Source: a virus
Virus record (IMG/VR): IMGVR_UViG_3300034279_000062
Location: 1-35,532 of that record
DNA length: 35,532 nucleotides
Direction: 5' to 3' (one strand)
The notes below the pieces were generated by a model. The model searched no databases, was not told where the DNA came from, and saw only the letters and a program-made list of their open reading frames with translations. A program made the translations under genes and the position numbers. Positions 1 to 8,707 of this stretch are shown here, in pieces (within the stretch, counting starts at the first letter, position 1; each line of letters begins with the position of its first letter).

Positions 1-1
1 C

Positions 2-304
2 CTTAATGGCCTTGGCTCCATCCGTGGGGCCATGTACGACTTTGAGAAGGCTGGAGACGTCCTTCCAAAGCACAATCACACCGAAGACAACATACACATC
101 ACCATTGTGGCGCGTGGCAAGATTAAGGCGTACTCTCATGACTGGGAGCTAGAGGCGGTGGCCGGACAGATTCTGGATTTCCGCCCCGGGGAGCCGCATG
201 AGATTCTGGCTTTGGAAGACAACACACGCATCTTCAACATCATCAAGAACCCCGACTTAAACGCGCCCATCGGGCCAATGGACTACCAACAGGAGCAACC
301 ATGA
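2..304 (+). CDS. Cupin-fold small protein (5' end cut by window edge)
   Basis: The frame is open from the first bases of the window (L-N-G-L-G-S-I-R-G-A before the first internal ATG at 32), so the true start probably lies just outside. The protein has the small RmlC-like cupin pattern: a histidine cluster (PKHNHTEDNIHI), a central glycine-rich turn (GQILDF) and a second histidine box in GEPHEI. Such single-cupin proteins are known from phage genomes, but their role is not established; a metal or small-ligand binding function is inferred from the fold only. The stop codon TGA overlaps the ATG of the next gene (ATGA at 301-304), placing it at the head of the visible lysis operon. Confidence 0.7.
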   Translation, partial: LNGLGSIRGAMYDFEKAGDVLPKHNHTEDNIHITIVARGKIKAYSHDWELEAVAGQILDFRPGEPHEILALEDNTRIFNIIKNPDLNAPIGPMDYQQEQP

Positions 305-903
305 AACTGATCGCCATCATCCTCTGCGCCCTGTCCCTGACAGGCTGCGCGACCAACTCTGAATACGCTGCCTACGCTGACGCCCACAAAGCCCAAGCAG
401 CAGCCCAAACAGCCCGCTTCCAAGCGCTGGCTGACATCGCTCGACAGGGTGACACCACTGCCAAAGTCGCTGCGGTTATGTCTTTGCAAATGGGTGGTGG
501 TCAGCAGAACGCTCAGATCAACGCGCCCAAGTCTTGGGCCGACTACGCCATGCAGTGGACCGGCTTGCTCTTGCCAACTGTCGGCCAAATCTACACGGTC
601 AATAAGCAAACCAGCTTGGGTATGCGCCAGTCCGACAACGCGACGGCTCTGGGCGTCAGCACCAATGCAGCGTTTGTGGGCATCGCCTCGCAGATTCAAG
701 CGCCAGCGGCCAATATGACGATCAGCGGCACAGGCGTGATCGGTGCAGGTTCTTACTCGATTGGAGCAAACAGTGGGGCAAACTCTGGCAACTCTGGTCG
801 CCTTGCTGGTGGCTCTATTACTGACAATACGGCTACTCCAACTGTGGTGACCAGCACCAACACCACCACGACCAACACCATCACACCCGCAGTGGTGCCA
901 TGA
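301..903 (+). CDS. Phage lipoprotein, lysis-cassette associated
   Basis: A 200-residue protein opening with a type II signal peptide: K2, a hydrophobic stretch, then the lipobox L-T-G-C with the lipidated Cys at residue 16. It should be anchored to a membrane. The middle is Ala/Gln rich and probably helical; from about residue 140 it becomes Gly/Ser/Asn and then Thr rich, suggesting a flexible tail. Its position ahead of the holin and endolysin fits an outer-membrane lysis factor (o-spanin-like), but it is much longer than a classical Rz1 and lacks its proline richness, so this role is only a guess. The start overlaps the cupin stop; the stop overlaps the next start (ATGA at 900-903). Confidence 0.75.
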   Translation: MKLIAIILCALSLTGCATNSEYAAYADAHKAQAAAQTARFQALADIARQGDTTAKVAAVMSLQMGGGQQNAQINAPKSWADYAMQWTGLLLPTVGQIYTVNKQTSLGMRQSDNATALGVSTNAAFVGIASQIQAPAANMTISGTGVIGAGSYSIGANSGANSGNSGRLAGGSITDNTATPTVVTSTNTTTTNTITPAVVP

Positions 904-1007
904 GAGACTGGGCCGTAGCATTCATTGCAGCAGCCCTTCTTGTTGGGATGGCGGTGTGGTGCGCCAAAGTGTTGATCTGGAGTTTGAATGGCGGATTCTG
1001 GCGATAA
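900..1007 (+). CDS. Small single-span membrane protein (35 aa)
   Basis: This short frame begins with ATG at 900 overlapping the lipoprotein stop (ATGA) and encodes a 35-residue peptide. It has a charged N-terminus (MRDW), one hydrophobic span of about 20 residues (AVAFIAAALLVGMAVWCAKVL) and a basic C-terminus ending in R. Its last 20 bases overlap the following gene. The tight coupling on both sides and the plain transmembrane design suggest a real small membrane protein of the lysis cassette, perhaps an accessory holin or antiholin. No family is recognised. Confidence 0.6.
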   Translation: MRDWAVAFIAAALLVGMAVWCAKVLIWSLNGGFWR

Positions 1008-1605
1008 AGCCCTCGGCGTGCTGGACAAGGTGCTGGCCTATGTCGATTCACCCTTTAAGCTGGTCGCCATCCTCGTCATGGGTCTGGTTGCGTTTGCCGG
1101 GTACTTTGTCTGGCAGAACCAGACGGTGCTGATTGGTGCATACCAAGAGAACAAGAAGATGCCCGTGATCCACGAAGATCGGGTTGACGATGCGGCAAGT
1201 GTTTTGTTCAAACAGACCGACGCCAAGTTTGTTGCCATCTTCAAGGTCAACCCAATTTTTGGCACACGGGTCTTGTACCGCCTGTACACCAAGGACGGGC
1301 GCAGTAAGGAGATGGAAGGTTTGGATGTTGGCCTGTTCACAACGAACGTAGCAAACAACAACGACGTGGTGAAGTTGATGGCGGGTGAGACGCCGTGCAG
1401 TCCATATCTGAGGGCGCAGTCGGAGTTGGGCATTTGGTATATTGCGCAGGGCGTTTCGTTCACCTGCCGTATCAGCATACCGCCAGATCGCAGCAGGTTC
1501 ATTGGGCAGATTACGGCTGGCTGGGTAGAGCAGCCGCAGAACATGGAGCACGTCCACTCCATGCTGGACATTGCAGCAAACATGCTTGTTAAAAGGGGTC
1601 ATTGA
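988..1605 (+). CDS. Membrane-anchored protein of the lysis cassette
   Basis: A 205-residue protein with a short N-terminal segment, one transmembrane helix at about residues 24-43 (KLVAILVMGLVAFAGYFVW) and a soluble domain with two conserved-looking cysteines (about residues 137 and 159) that would face the periplasm. The frame overlaps the 35-aa gene upstream and ends in TGATG with the holin start. Being a one-span protein next to a lipoprotein, holin and endolysin, it could act in envelope disruption, for example as an inner-membrane spanin-like partner. It lacks the long coiled coil expected of an i-spanin, so function is unassigned. Confidence 0.65.
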   Translation: MADSGDKALGVLDKVLAYVDSPFKLVAILVMGLVAFAGYFVWQNQTVLIGAYQENKKMPVIHEDRVDDAASVLFKQTDAKFVAIFKVNPIFGTRVLYRLYTKDGRSKEMEGLDVGLFTTNVANNNDVVKLMAGETPCSPYLRAQSELGIWYIAQGVSFTCRISIPPDRSRFIGQITAGWVEQPQNMEHVHSMLDIAANMLVKRGH

Positions 1606-2108
1606 TGCTTTCACTGTTTTCAACTCTTGGGGGTCTGCTGATCTCCGGCCTCCCAAAACTGCTGGAGTACTTCCAGAACAAGGCTGACCAAGCGCACGAG
1701 CTGAAGCTGGCCGCGCTGCAGAACGAACGTGAGCTGGCTATGGCTGCGCAGGGTTTTGCCGCCCAACTGAAAATCGAAGAGGTCCGCACCGATCAGGTCC
1801 AGATGGAGACCGATGCCCGGATGACCGAGGCAGCTCTTGAGCATGACGCCAAGGTGCTTGAGAAGGCCTCCACATGGGTTTCCAACTACGTTGGAACTGT
1901 TCGCCCCACGGTGACCTATATCTTCGTGCTGGAGCTGGTTTTGATCAACGCCTTCATGGCTTGGTATCTGTGGAACCACCCCGGCCTAATCACCAACATT
2001 GATGACGTCATCAAGTACGCCGACCTGATCTTCAGCGCTGACGAGATGGCAATGCTGGGCGGCATCATCGGTTTCTGGTTCGGCTCTCGCGGCTGGAGCA
2101 AGAAGTGA
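1605..2108 (+). CDS. Holin, three-segment GTA-type (PF11351-like)
   Basis: A 167-residue protein. The ATG at 1605 overlaps the preceding stop (TGATG); a TTG three bases upstream is the alternative. It has an N-terminal hydrophobic/amphipathic segment (LFSTLGGLLISGLPKLL), a long charged helix rich in E, Q and K, the V-R-P-T-V-T-Y motif that opens a strong transmembrane helix (about residues 102-122), and a C-terminal hydrophobic piece ending in FWFGSRGWSKK. This layout matches the GTA holin family, which forms inner-membrane lesions that release the endolysin. The endolysin follows directly with a 4-nt overlap (GTGA), supporting the assignment. Confidence 0.8.
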   Translation: MLSLFSTLGGLLISGLPKLLEYFQNKADQAHELKLAALQNERELAMAAQGFAAQLKIEEVRTDQVQMETDARMTEAALEHDAKVLEKASTWVSNYVGTVRPTVTYIFVLELVLINAFMAWYLWNHPGLITNIDDVIKYADLIFSADEMAMLGGIIGFWFGSRGWSKK

Positions 2109-2620
2109 AACTGAGCAGGGCAGGCGAAGACCTGATGCACCGGTTCGAGGGCAAACGCTCTCGGCCCTACCTTTGCCCTGCACACATCTGGACGATTGGC
2201 TACGGCCACGTCCTGTACCAAGAGCAGATCAGGCTTCCCATGGTCCGGCCACCGGGCAAGACCAAAGAGGACATCCCCATGATCCGCAGTGAGTTCCCAC
2301 TGAAACCGGAGGACAACCGTGTTTGGACGAAAGAAGAGATCGACGAATTATTCCGAGTTGATGTCGGAACTTTTGAACGGGGTGTTCTTCGTCTTGTTCC
2401 CGGCGTGGTTGGGCGTCAAGGCAGCTTTGACGCTCTGGTCTCTATATCCTTCAATTTCGGGCTAGGCAACCTCCAGCGCAGCACCATCCGAATGAAGGCA
2501 AACCGGCGTGACTGGGATGGCGCAGCCGATGCGTTCCGGGCTTGGACCAAGGGTGGCGGCAAGGTTCTCCCCGGGCTGGTCAAGCGCCGAGAGGCCGAGA
2601 TTGCGCTGTTCCTGAGTTAA
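2105..2620 (+). CDS. Endolysin, GH24 lysozyme (muramidase)
   Basis: A 171-residue lysozyme-like protein that cleaves the glycan backbone of peptidoglycan. The N-terminal motif shows the catalytic Glu15 in F-E-G, followed by Y-L-C-P and W-T-I-G-Y-G-H (residues 22-35). The usual catalytic Asp nine residues after the Glu is a Cys (C24), a variant I know from other phage GH24 enzymes; Thr30 is the third site. A helix with ALVSISFNFG and a C-terminal LVKRREAEIALF complete the fold. There is no signal peptide or SAR segment, so it should rely on the holin. Its start is GTG, overlapping the holin stop; T4-type enzymes have similar length. Confidence 0.92.
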   Translation: MKLSRAGEDLMHRFEGKRSRPYLCPAHIWTIGYGHVLYQEQIRLPMVRPPGKTKEDIPMIRSEFPLKPEDNRVWTKEEIDELFRVDVGTFERGVLRLVPGVVGRQGSFDALVSISFNFGLGNLQRSTIRMKANRRDWDGAADAFRAWTKGGGKVLPGLVKRREAEIALFLS

Positions 2621-2651
2621 GTGCGAAAATGCCACAAAGCTGAGGTAAACG

Positions 2652-4565
2652 ATGCCACTCAAGAAAATCCTGTTCAGGCCGGGTGTAAGCCGAGAAAACA
2701 CCAGATATTTGTCGGAAAACGTCGGACCCACAGGGGTCAACGGCGCATATTCGGCTGGCTGGTACGACTGCGACAAGGTTCGCTTTCGCTCTGGCACTCC
2801 CGAAAAGATCGGCGGCTGGGATCGCATCTCGGCAAACTCCTTCCTTGGTGTATGCCGGTCGCTTTGGAACTGGGTGACGTTGGGCGGGGCCAATCTGCTG
2901 GGCGTGGGTACGAACCTCAAGTTCTACATCGAGAGCGGCGGCTCGTACTATGACATCACGCCGATCCGTGGAACACCCGGAACCATCAATAACAACCCGT
3001 TTGTCGCTACTCTGGGCTCCAGCGTCATCACCGTCACAGACACGGCTCATGGTTGCTTCACTGGGGACTTTGTAACCTTCAGTGGGGCTGTGGGGCTTGG
3101 CGGCAACATCACGGCAGGCGTGCTCAACGCAGAGTACCAAGTCACCGTGGTAAACGCGAACACGTACACCATCACCGTCTCAGCTACGGCCAACGCCACG
3201 GACGTATCCGGCTCCCCGGGCGGCGGGGCTTCGGTTGTTGCCGCGTACCAAATCAATACGGGTTTTGAGTTTGCGGTTCCCGTGGTCGGCTGGGGTGCGG
3301 GCGGCTGGGGAACTGGTGTGTGGGGAACGGGCACTTCGTCCTTGGAAACCCTGCGGCTGTGGAGCCAGTTCAACTTTGGCGAAGACCTGATCTTCGGGCC
3401 ACGAGGCGGAGCCATTTATTACTGGGACTCTTCGGCTGGCACAGGCACCCGGGCGATCAACCTGACAGCGATTGGCGGCGCTTCGGATGTGCCCACGGTT
3501 CAGAACACCATTTTGGTCTCGGATGTGAGCCGCTTTGTGCTGGCCTTTGGCTGCAATGATTATGGAAGCGCCGACCAAAGCCCGATGCTGATCCGCTGGT
3601 CTGACCAAGAAAGTGCGGCAAACTGGACGCCAGCAGCAACAAACCAAGCGGGTAGCTTGCAGCTATCTCGGGGTTCAGAAATCATCACGGCCATTCAGTC
3701 GCGCCAAGAGATCATTGTGTTCACCGACAACGCTGTGTATGCCATGCAATACCTTGGACCACCTGCTGTGTGGGGCGCAACATTGCTGGCCGACAACACC
3801 TCCATCGTCAGTCAGAACGCCGTCACTATCGCATCCGGGGTCACGTTCTGGATGGGCGTGGACAAGTTCTACAAGTACGACGGTCGAGTCCAAACCTTGC
3901 GCTGCGACCTGCGCCAGTACATCTTTTCTGATCTTGACAAAGACCAGTACTCGCAGGTGTTCGCGGGCACCAATGAGGGCTTCAACGAGGTCTGGTGGTT
4001 CTACTGCTCGGCGGGCTCTACCGTGGTGGACAAGTACGCCATCTATAACTACCTTGAAGACATCTGGTATTACGGCGACATGAGCCGCTCGGCATGGCTG
4101 GACTCCGGCTTGCGGGACTATCCAATTGCGGCGACGTACCTAAACAACATCGTGAACCATGAGTCTGGTGTGGACGACAACTCCACGGCAGTACCTACGC
4201 CGATTGCGGCAACAATCACATCCGCTGAATTTGATCTGGACGACGGGCACAACTTCATGTTCCTGTACCGCGTCCTGCCGGACATCACTTTCCGGGGGTC
4301 TGACGCCGCGTCCCCTACGGCCCGGATGTACATGCAACCCCTGAAGAACTCGGGCTCCGGGTACACCACGCCTCCTTCGGTGGGAGGTGAGAACAACAGG
4401 CCCATCACGCGCACCGCAGTGCTGCCGATTGAAGAGTACACCGGCCAGATTTTCACCCGGGTGCGGGCACGTCAGATGTCTGTGAAGGTGGAGAGCGATG
4501 GGCTTGGCGTGACGTGGCAGCTCGGGGCTCCCCGACTCGACCTCAGACCTGACGGACGGAGATAA
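2652..4565 (+). CDS. Podovirus-type virion protein, probable tail nozzle/hub
   Basis: A 637-residue protein beginning with K-I-L-F-R-P-G-V-S-R-E-N-T and G-W-Y-D-C-D-K-V-R-F-R-S-G-T-P-E-K-I-G-G-W, an opening I associate with structural proteins of many environmental podoviruses. The sequence is beta-rich, with an Ig-like Gly/Thr insert at about residues 110-200. Repeated W/Y-rich blades follow (FGEDLIFGPRGGAIYYWD, IVFTDNAVYAMQY), consistent with a beta-propeller like T7 gp12 or P22 gp10 nozzle proteins; that fold assignment is inference. The ATG has a fair ribosome-binding site (GAGGTAAACG). It is the first structural gene after lysis and is followed at 2 nt by a small structural gene. Confidence 0.7.
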   Translation: MPLKKILFRPGVSRENTRYLSENVGPTGVNGAYSAGWYDCDKVRFRSGTPEKIGGWDRISANSFLGVCRSLWNWVTLGGANLLGVGTNLKFYIESGGSYYDITPIRGTPGTINNNPFVATLGSSVITVTDTAHGCFTGDFVTFSGAVGLGGNITAGVLNAEYQVTVVNANTYTITVSATANATDVSGSPGGGASVVAAYQINTGFEFAVPVVGWGAGGWGTGVWGTGTSSLETLRLWSQFNFGEDLIFGPRGGAIYYWDSSAGTGTRAINLTAIGGASDVPTVQNTILVSDVSRFVLAFGCNDYGSADQSPMLIRWSDQESAANWTPAATNQAGSLQLSRGSEIITAIQSRQEIIVFTDNAVYAMQYLGPPAVWGATLLADNTSIVSQNAVTIASGVTFWMGVDKFYKYDGRVQTLRCDLRQYIFSDLDKDQYSQVFAGTNEGFNEVWWFYCSAGSTVVDKYAIYNYLEDIWYYGDMSRSAWLDSGLRDYPIAATYLNNIVNHESGVDDNSTAVPTPIAATITSAEFDLDDGHNFMFLYRVLPDITFRGSDAASPTARMYMQPLKNSGSGYTTPPSVGGENNRPITRTAVLPIEEYTGQIFTRVRARQMSVKVESDGLGVTWQLGAPRLDLRPDGRR

Positions 4566-4567
4566 AC

Positions 4568-4822
4568 ATGGGCATGTTCAGTCGCGTAACCCCACCTCGG
4601 CCAACTGCTGCACCGCAGGAGTACACCACTGCGTTCATGGACCAGATGCAGAACATCTTCAACTTGTTCTTCAAGCAGATCAACGCTGTGCAGCAGCTTA
4701 ATGTTGCCAGTTTAAACATCGACATCAACACCCTTCCCACTGAAGCTGATGTGGCCAACCTGCGCGTGGGTGACGTATACCGGGACACCACGGCGTCCAA
4801 CGTATTGAAAGTGAAGGTCTGA
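4568..4822 (+). CDS. Small virion-associated protein of unknown function
   Basis: An 84-residue protein between the nozzle-like gene and the ejection-type proteins, with GGAG eight bases before the ATG. The N-terminus is proline-rich (TPPRPTAAPQ), the centre is a helix (TAFMDQMQNIFNLFFKQI), and the C-terminus carries L-R-V-G-D-V-Y-R-D, typical of short beta-hairpin ends in phage structural proteins. Nothing catalytic is visible. A minor tail or neck role is inferred from position alone. Confidence 0.7.
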   Translation: MGMFSRVTPPRPTAAPQEYTTAFMDQMQNIFNLFFKQINAVQQLNVASLNIDINTLPTEADVANLRVGDVYRDTTASNVLKVKV

Positions 4823-4823
4823 T

Positions 4824-7400
4824 ATGCAGCAGCCAATGACGGCGGAACAGCTACGCGCTCAAATTGAAGCGGGGCCACGAACACAATCGGCTCTGGATCA
4901 AGCCTTTTCCACCTACACGCCAGACCAGTTGGCTGCAGCTTTTCCGGAATACGGTGGGGTCGAGCAATACACTCAAGCCGCAGCAGAGGCTGCAGCACGT
5001 AATCAGGCAAATTCCGCACCCACCACAGCCGCGCCCACTACGCCTGCTGCCGCACCCACTGACAACTGGATGTCGGACCAATGGTACAACCCCAACGTCA
5101 TGCCCGAGAACTTCGACTGGCAGCGCTACGTCGGGGCCAACCAAGACTTGGGTGCGGCAGGGATCGACACGCAAGAAGAGGCCATGCGCCACTACTTCAA
5201 CTACGGCCAGCAGGAAGGTCGGAACATCGGCGCTTTGACGCCGCAGCAAAGCGGGGATTTATCTCATGAAGATTTTCGTGCTGCTTTAGATGCTTACGGA
5301 AAAGCAAACCCGAACGCTCCTGATTTTTTTCTTGGCGTCGGCCCTGACGGGAAAGATGACTACGCCCCAGCCCGTGAATGGATTGACAAGAACTACATCC
5401 CGCAAGGCAAGTTCAAGACCGACTACGCCGCAGCAAAGCCTGCAGACAAGTTTGATTTACTGGACGAACTGAAAACTTCAAACCGACCACCAGAGCAACT
5501 TGCAAACATCAAAAAAGCTTGGGATGAGAACAAGGACAAGCCATCGGAGATGCGTCGGCTCATGCAGGAGTATGGCGTCACGCTGGGTGATTTGTCTCAA
5601 GCAACCGGCGAAACATACAGCCAGCTCAACACTTGGGTGGAGGGCGGGGATGTCCTTGGAGTGGTTGGCTTTTCTGTAAACAAACCCGGTGCCTACGACA
5701 AGTACAAGGCGCAGACGACCAAGAAAAACGACCCAAATTCTCAGTTTGTAACCGGTGCAAGCACGGCTGCTTCCCGCGAGGCCGACTTCCGTTCATCTCA
5801 GCAAAGAGCCGCCAACACTTTCGATCCTGTTGCCTACGCCAAGGACCCCGAGGCCTACGTCAAAAAGATGCGCGAGCAGGGCGGACTGGCTGGTTTGGTT
5901 GCCGAGAAGGCAGCGCCAGCTACCCCAGCTCAAGCAAAGTCTGCTACCACTCAAGCAGCCACAAAAATCACGCCCGTAAACTTTGAGTCGGAGTACAACA
6001 GGCTCAAAACAGACCCGAACCTGAACGAAGATCAGACACGGACGTTCCTTACGAGTGCGCTGCAAGACCCAACTATCAAGGCAAAGTTTGGTGATAAGTT
6101 GCAGCCAGCGCTGGATGAGTTGAACAAGCCGCCGACTGAAAGAATGCTTGGCCAGATTGGCACTCAACAAAAGGCGCTTGGAGACAAGTACTACCAAGGT
6201 GTGTTTGCTGACCCCAAGAAGATGGCCGACATCCTTGAGGATAAGGGTGTTAAAAGTCTTGCGGACTTGGGTCAGAAGGAAAAGTTCAAGACCACCAAGG
6301 CGGATGTTCAGTATCGGCTACCCAATGGGCGTGTTGCGACAGATTTTGGTGATGGTACTTATGGTTTTGTTGATGACACCGGCTACAACAATGAAGTTGT
6401 TCGCGTCTCTCCCGATGAGATGCAGGCTTATTACGGCAAGTACGTGACGGAGGATGGTGGTGGAGACAGCGGCCCAATCAGTGTTTTCAAGTCGCTGTCT
6501 GAGCAAGAGCAGGAAACTTTGAAAGATGGAAAGTACCAAGAGAGTGTTGGTAATGTTGTCATAAACAAAAGAACCGGCGAGGAGCTGACCGACGCCACGC
6601 GCCAGCTTGCCTACCAATCCAGCAGTGGCGGGGCCAATAAAAAGAAAAACTGGTTGACCGTGGAGTTCACCAAAGATGGAACCCCTGTTCTAGTGGCAAC
6701 CCAAGAGAAGGCTGGCCTTGGTAAAGCTTTGCAAGAGGCCGCACCACTGCTTGCTGTCGCGCTTCCATTTGTGCTTCCCGGACTGGGTGCAGCAATCAGC
6801 AGTGGTTTAGCGAGCGTCGGCGGTTCCGCAATGGCTGCGGGCTCTTTGGCCAACGCTGCGATAACCCAAGGCATCATCAGTGGTGGTATTGGCACTCTCG
6901 GTGGTCAAGACTTTGGGAAAAGTTTTCTCAGTGGTGCTGTGTCTCCCGTCATCGGCGCTGGAATTGGCTCCTTACTGCCTGCCGGTCTTGACGCAAATGC
7001 AGTCAACTCCATCAAGGGGGCTGGCACCGGAGTGGTCAAAGGGGCGCTGCAGGGTGGTGATTTGGATGATTTGCTCAAGCAGGGCGTCATTGGCGGGGCA
7101 ACCAGCTACGGCCTCGGCGAAGCGACGAAGGGCATGAACCTAACCCCCCAGCAGTTGAACATGGCCTCCTCGGTTGTGTCTCCTCTGATCCAAGGGAAGA
7201 AGGTTGACCCGCTCAAGGTGCTCAGCTCGGCAATTACGTCGGGTGCTCGGACCGCAAAGCCCAAAGAAGACGTGCCCGGGAACGCAAGGGGCGGCTTGTT
7301 GGAAGGCCCCCTGCCTGTTAAAGTACCGGGTAACGCCTACGGCATGGACCCACGTATGTTGTCTGGTATCGCCACGAATATGATGGCAAGGAGCATGTAA
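4824..7400 (+). CDS. Large virion protein, possible DNA-ejection protein (858 aa)
   Basis: The protein is hydrophilic and Ala/Gln/Lys rich over most of its length. Around residues 92-140 it has a module of the form D-W-x-R-Y...NQDLGAAGI...AMRHYFNYGQQEGR, resembling short HYxxxGxxEGR repeats seen in secreted and surface proteins. Residues about 630-770 form a long Gly/Ala/Leu-rich hydrophobic stretch (LLAVALPFVLPGLGAAISSGL and following), which could insert into membranes during DNA ejection. The C-terminus contains a GNARGG/GNAYG pair. It heads the set of five virion proteins that end in the giant gene. The ejection role is inferred from context and composition. The stop overlaps the next start (TAATG). 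Confidence 0.65.
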   Translation: MQQPMTAEQLRAQIEAGPRTQSALDQAFSTYTPDQLAAAFPEYGGVEQYTQAAAEAAARNQANSAPTTAAPTTPAAAPTDNWMSDQWYNPNVMPENFDWQRYVGANQDLGAAGIDTQEEAMRHYFNYGQQEGRNIGALTPQQSGDLSHEDFRAALDAYGKANPNAPDFFLGVGPDGKDDYAPAREWIDKNYIPQGKFKTDYAAAKPADKFDLLDELKTSNRPPEQLANIKKAWDENKDKPSEMRRLMQEYGVTLGDLSQATGETYSQLNTWVEGGDVLGVVGFSVNKPGAYDKYKAQTTKKNDPNSQFVTGASTAASREADFRSSQQRAANTFDPVAYAKDPEAYVKKMREQGGLAGLVAEKAAPATPAQAKSATTQAATKITPVNFESEYNRLKTDPNLNEDQTRTFLTSALQDPTIKAKFGDKLQPALDELNKPPTERMLGQIGTQQKALGDKYYQGVFADPKKMADILEDKGVKSLADLGQKEKFKTTKADVQYRLPNGRVATDFGDGTYGFVDDTGYNNEVVRVSPDEMQAYYGKYVTEDGGGDSGPISVFKSLSEQEQETLKDGKYQESVGNVVINKRTGEELTDATRQLAYQSSSGGANKKKNWLTVEFTKDGTPVLVATQEKAGLGKALQEAAPLLAVALPFVLPGLGAAISSGLASVGGSAMAAGSLANAAITQGIISGGIGTLGGQDFGKSFLSGAVSPVIGAGIGSLLPAGLDANAVNSIKGAGTGVVKGALQGGDLDDLLKQGVIGGATSYGLGEATKGMNLTPQQLNMASSVVSPLIQGKKVDPLKVLSSAITSGARTAKPKEDVPGNARGGLLEGPLPVKVPGNAYGMDPRMLSGIATNMMARSM

Positions 7401-8698
7401 TGGATGAATTTGATTTTGGCGACATGTCTGGCCTTGACTTTGGCGACTTCGACCTGAGTGGTTTGGAGAACATGGACCTGAGCGGCTTGGCGGACATGGA
7501 CATGTCGGGCATCGACTTCGGCGACTTTGATCTGAGTGGTCTGGAGGGTCTTGATCTGAGTGGCTTAGAAGGCATGGACCTGAGCAGCGTAGACCTCGGC
7601 GACCTTGAGGGTTTGAACCTTGACTCTGCAGGGGGCAACACCAGATCGCTTTTTGGTGGCGGAGAGTCTGGCTACTCGCCCGAGGATCAGCAGGGCCTTG
7701 ATGACCTAATGGCAAAGTTCAGTGGCGAGGATGTCTCTGGACCCCTGCTAACACCAGATGGGGTTGACGAAAGCTTTACCGGAAACTTGTCCGAAGACGA
7801 GTACAACCGATACCTTGAAACGCTTGACTCGGACTACAAGAGCCCGCTCTCTGATTTGCCAGCCCAGCAGATGCAGATCACCCCGGGGAATCAAGAGTCA
7901 TTCGATAAGAACCTGACGGACATCATGCAAAACCGTGGCGGTTTTACCAGCCAATGGCAAAAGGTTGGCTCGGATCGAGTCATGGTCAACGATGACGGCA
8001 CTGGTATCGGTATTAATGAAAACGGCGATCCGTATCCGCTGTCCGCAGGGCAAGTTAACAGCATGATCAAAAACGGTCAGCTCAACACTTTTGCATCTGG
8101 CTATAACACCGCCACTGGGGGTAATGAAAAAGGTCCGGGCGGCTCAATGGCTGGCAAGAGCGGAACTCCGGGCAAAGATGGCAGCGGAAACAAAAGCGGA
8201 ACTGGCGAGAAAAAAGACGACTGGATGAAGTACATCATGCTGCTCATGGCCCTTGATGCTATGCGCAACAAAGGTGGCGGCTCCAGTGGCGCTGTCATTC
8301 CAAACCTCACAGCCGGTCGCAGCACAACGCCCTACGCTCAAGTTCAGAATGCTCCGGGTTATCGCCCGGGCCAAGGTGGCGTCCAGTACTTTGGCCCTAC
8401 GGTCTATCGTGCAGCCGGTGGTGGCATCGGTGCTTTGGACGCGGCGGGTGGCCGACTGCTTCGCGGTCCGGGCGACGGTGTTTCTGACGACATCGTTGCG
8501 CAGATTGGCGACAACCAGCCAGCACGTCTTGCCGACGGTGAGTATGTGCTCGACGCCCGAACAGTTTCAGAGATCGGCAACGGCTCCACGGATGCAGGTG
8601 CTGACAAAATTGCTGAGATGGTGGAGCGCATACACAGCGAGCGCCGCAACGCAAAACGCGGTGAGCCCAGCAACGCCGACAAAAAACTTTTAGCTTGA
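7400..8698 (+). CDS. Virion protein with extreme acidic N-terminal repeat
   Basis: A 432-residue protein with AAGGAG six bases before the ATG. Residues 1-79 are an acidic repeat with 22 Asp/Glu and no Lys, Arg or His, built from D-L-S-G-L-E-G and D-F-G-D units. A Gly/Ser/Lys-rich linker follows at about residues 240-275. The C-terminal part has the block G-G-R-L-L-R-G-P-G-D-G-V-S-D-D-I, then QPARLADGEYVLDA and IGNGSTDAGA, which I recognise as a recurrent phage virion motif. It sits among the presumed ejection proteins. A role in virion assembly or as an injected protein is likely, but the exact function is unknown. Confidence 0.7.
   Translation: MDEFDFGDMSGLDFGDFDLSGLENMDLSGLADMDMSGIDFGDFDLSGLEGLDLSGLEGMDLSSVDLGDLEGLNLDSAGGNTRSLFGGGESGYSPEDQQGLDDLMAKFSGEDVSGPLLTPDGVDESFTGNLSEDEYNRYLETLDSDYKSPLSDLPAQQMQITPGNQESFDKNLTDIMQNRGGFTSQWQKVGSDRVMVNDDGTGIGINENGDPYPLSAGQVNSMIKNGQLNTFASGYNTATGGNEKGPGGSMAGKSGTPGKDGSGNKSGTGEKKDDWMKYIMLLMALDAMRNKGGGSSGAVIPNLTAGRSTTPYAQVQNAPGYRPGQGGVQYFGPTVYRAAGGGIGALDAAGGRLLRGPGDGVSDDIVAQIGDNQPARLADGEYVLDARTVSEIGNGSTDAGADKIAEMVERIHSERRNAKRGEPSNADKKLLA
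7403..7636 (+). repeat. Coding repeat: acidic DLSGLEG/DFGD units
   Basis: This coding repeat covers residues 2-79 of the 432-aa virion protein. Units of seven or eight residues, such as D-L-S-G-L-E-N-M, D-L-S-G-L-A-D-M, D-L-S-G-L-E-G-L and D-L-S-G-L-E-G-M, alternate with D-F-G-D-[FM] boxes. At DNA level the units share variants of gaCCTGAGTGG/gaTCTGAGTGG with synonymous drift, so the peptide pattern seems to be what is kept. Confidence 0.85.
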
Positions 8699-8707
8699 GG
8701 AATAACC

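Noticed and set aside
283-921. A 212-codon - strand frame opposite the lipoprotein
   Set aside because: Cys/Arg/Gly-rich translation without features; the + strand has a lipobox and overlapping starts and stops.
2621-2953. A 110-codon + frame starting just after the endolysin stop
   Set aside because: Its bulk lies in the wrong frame of the 637-aa virion gene and is Arg/Gly-rich without features.
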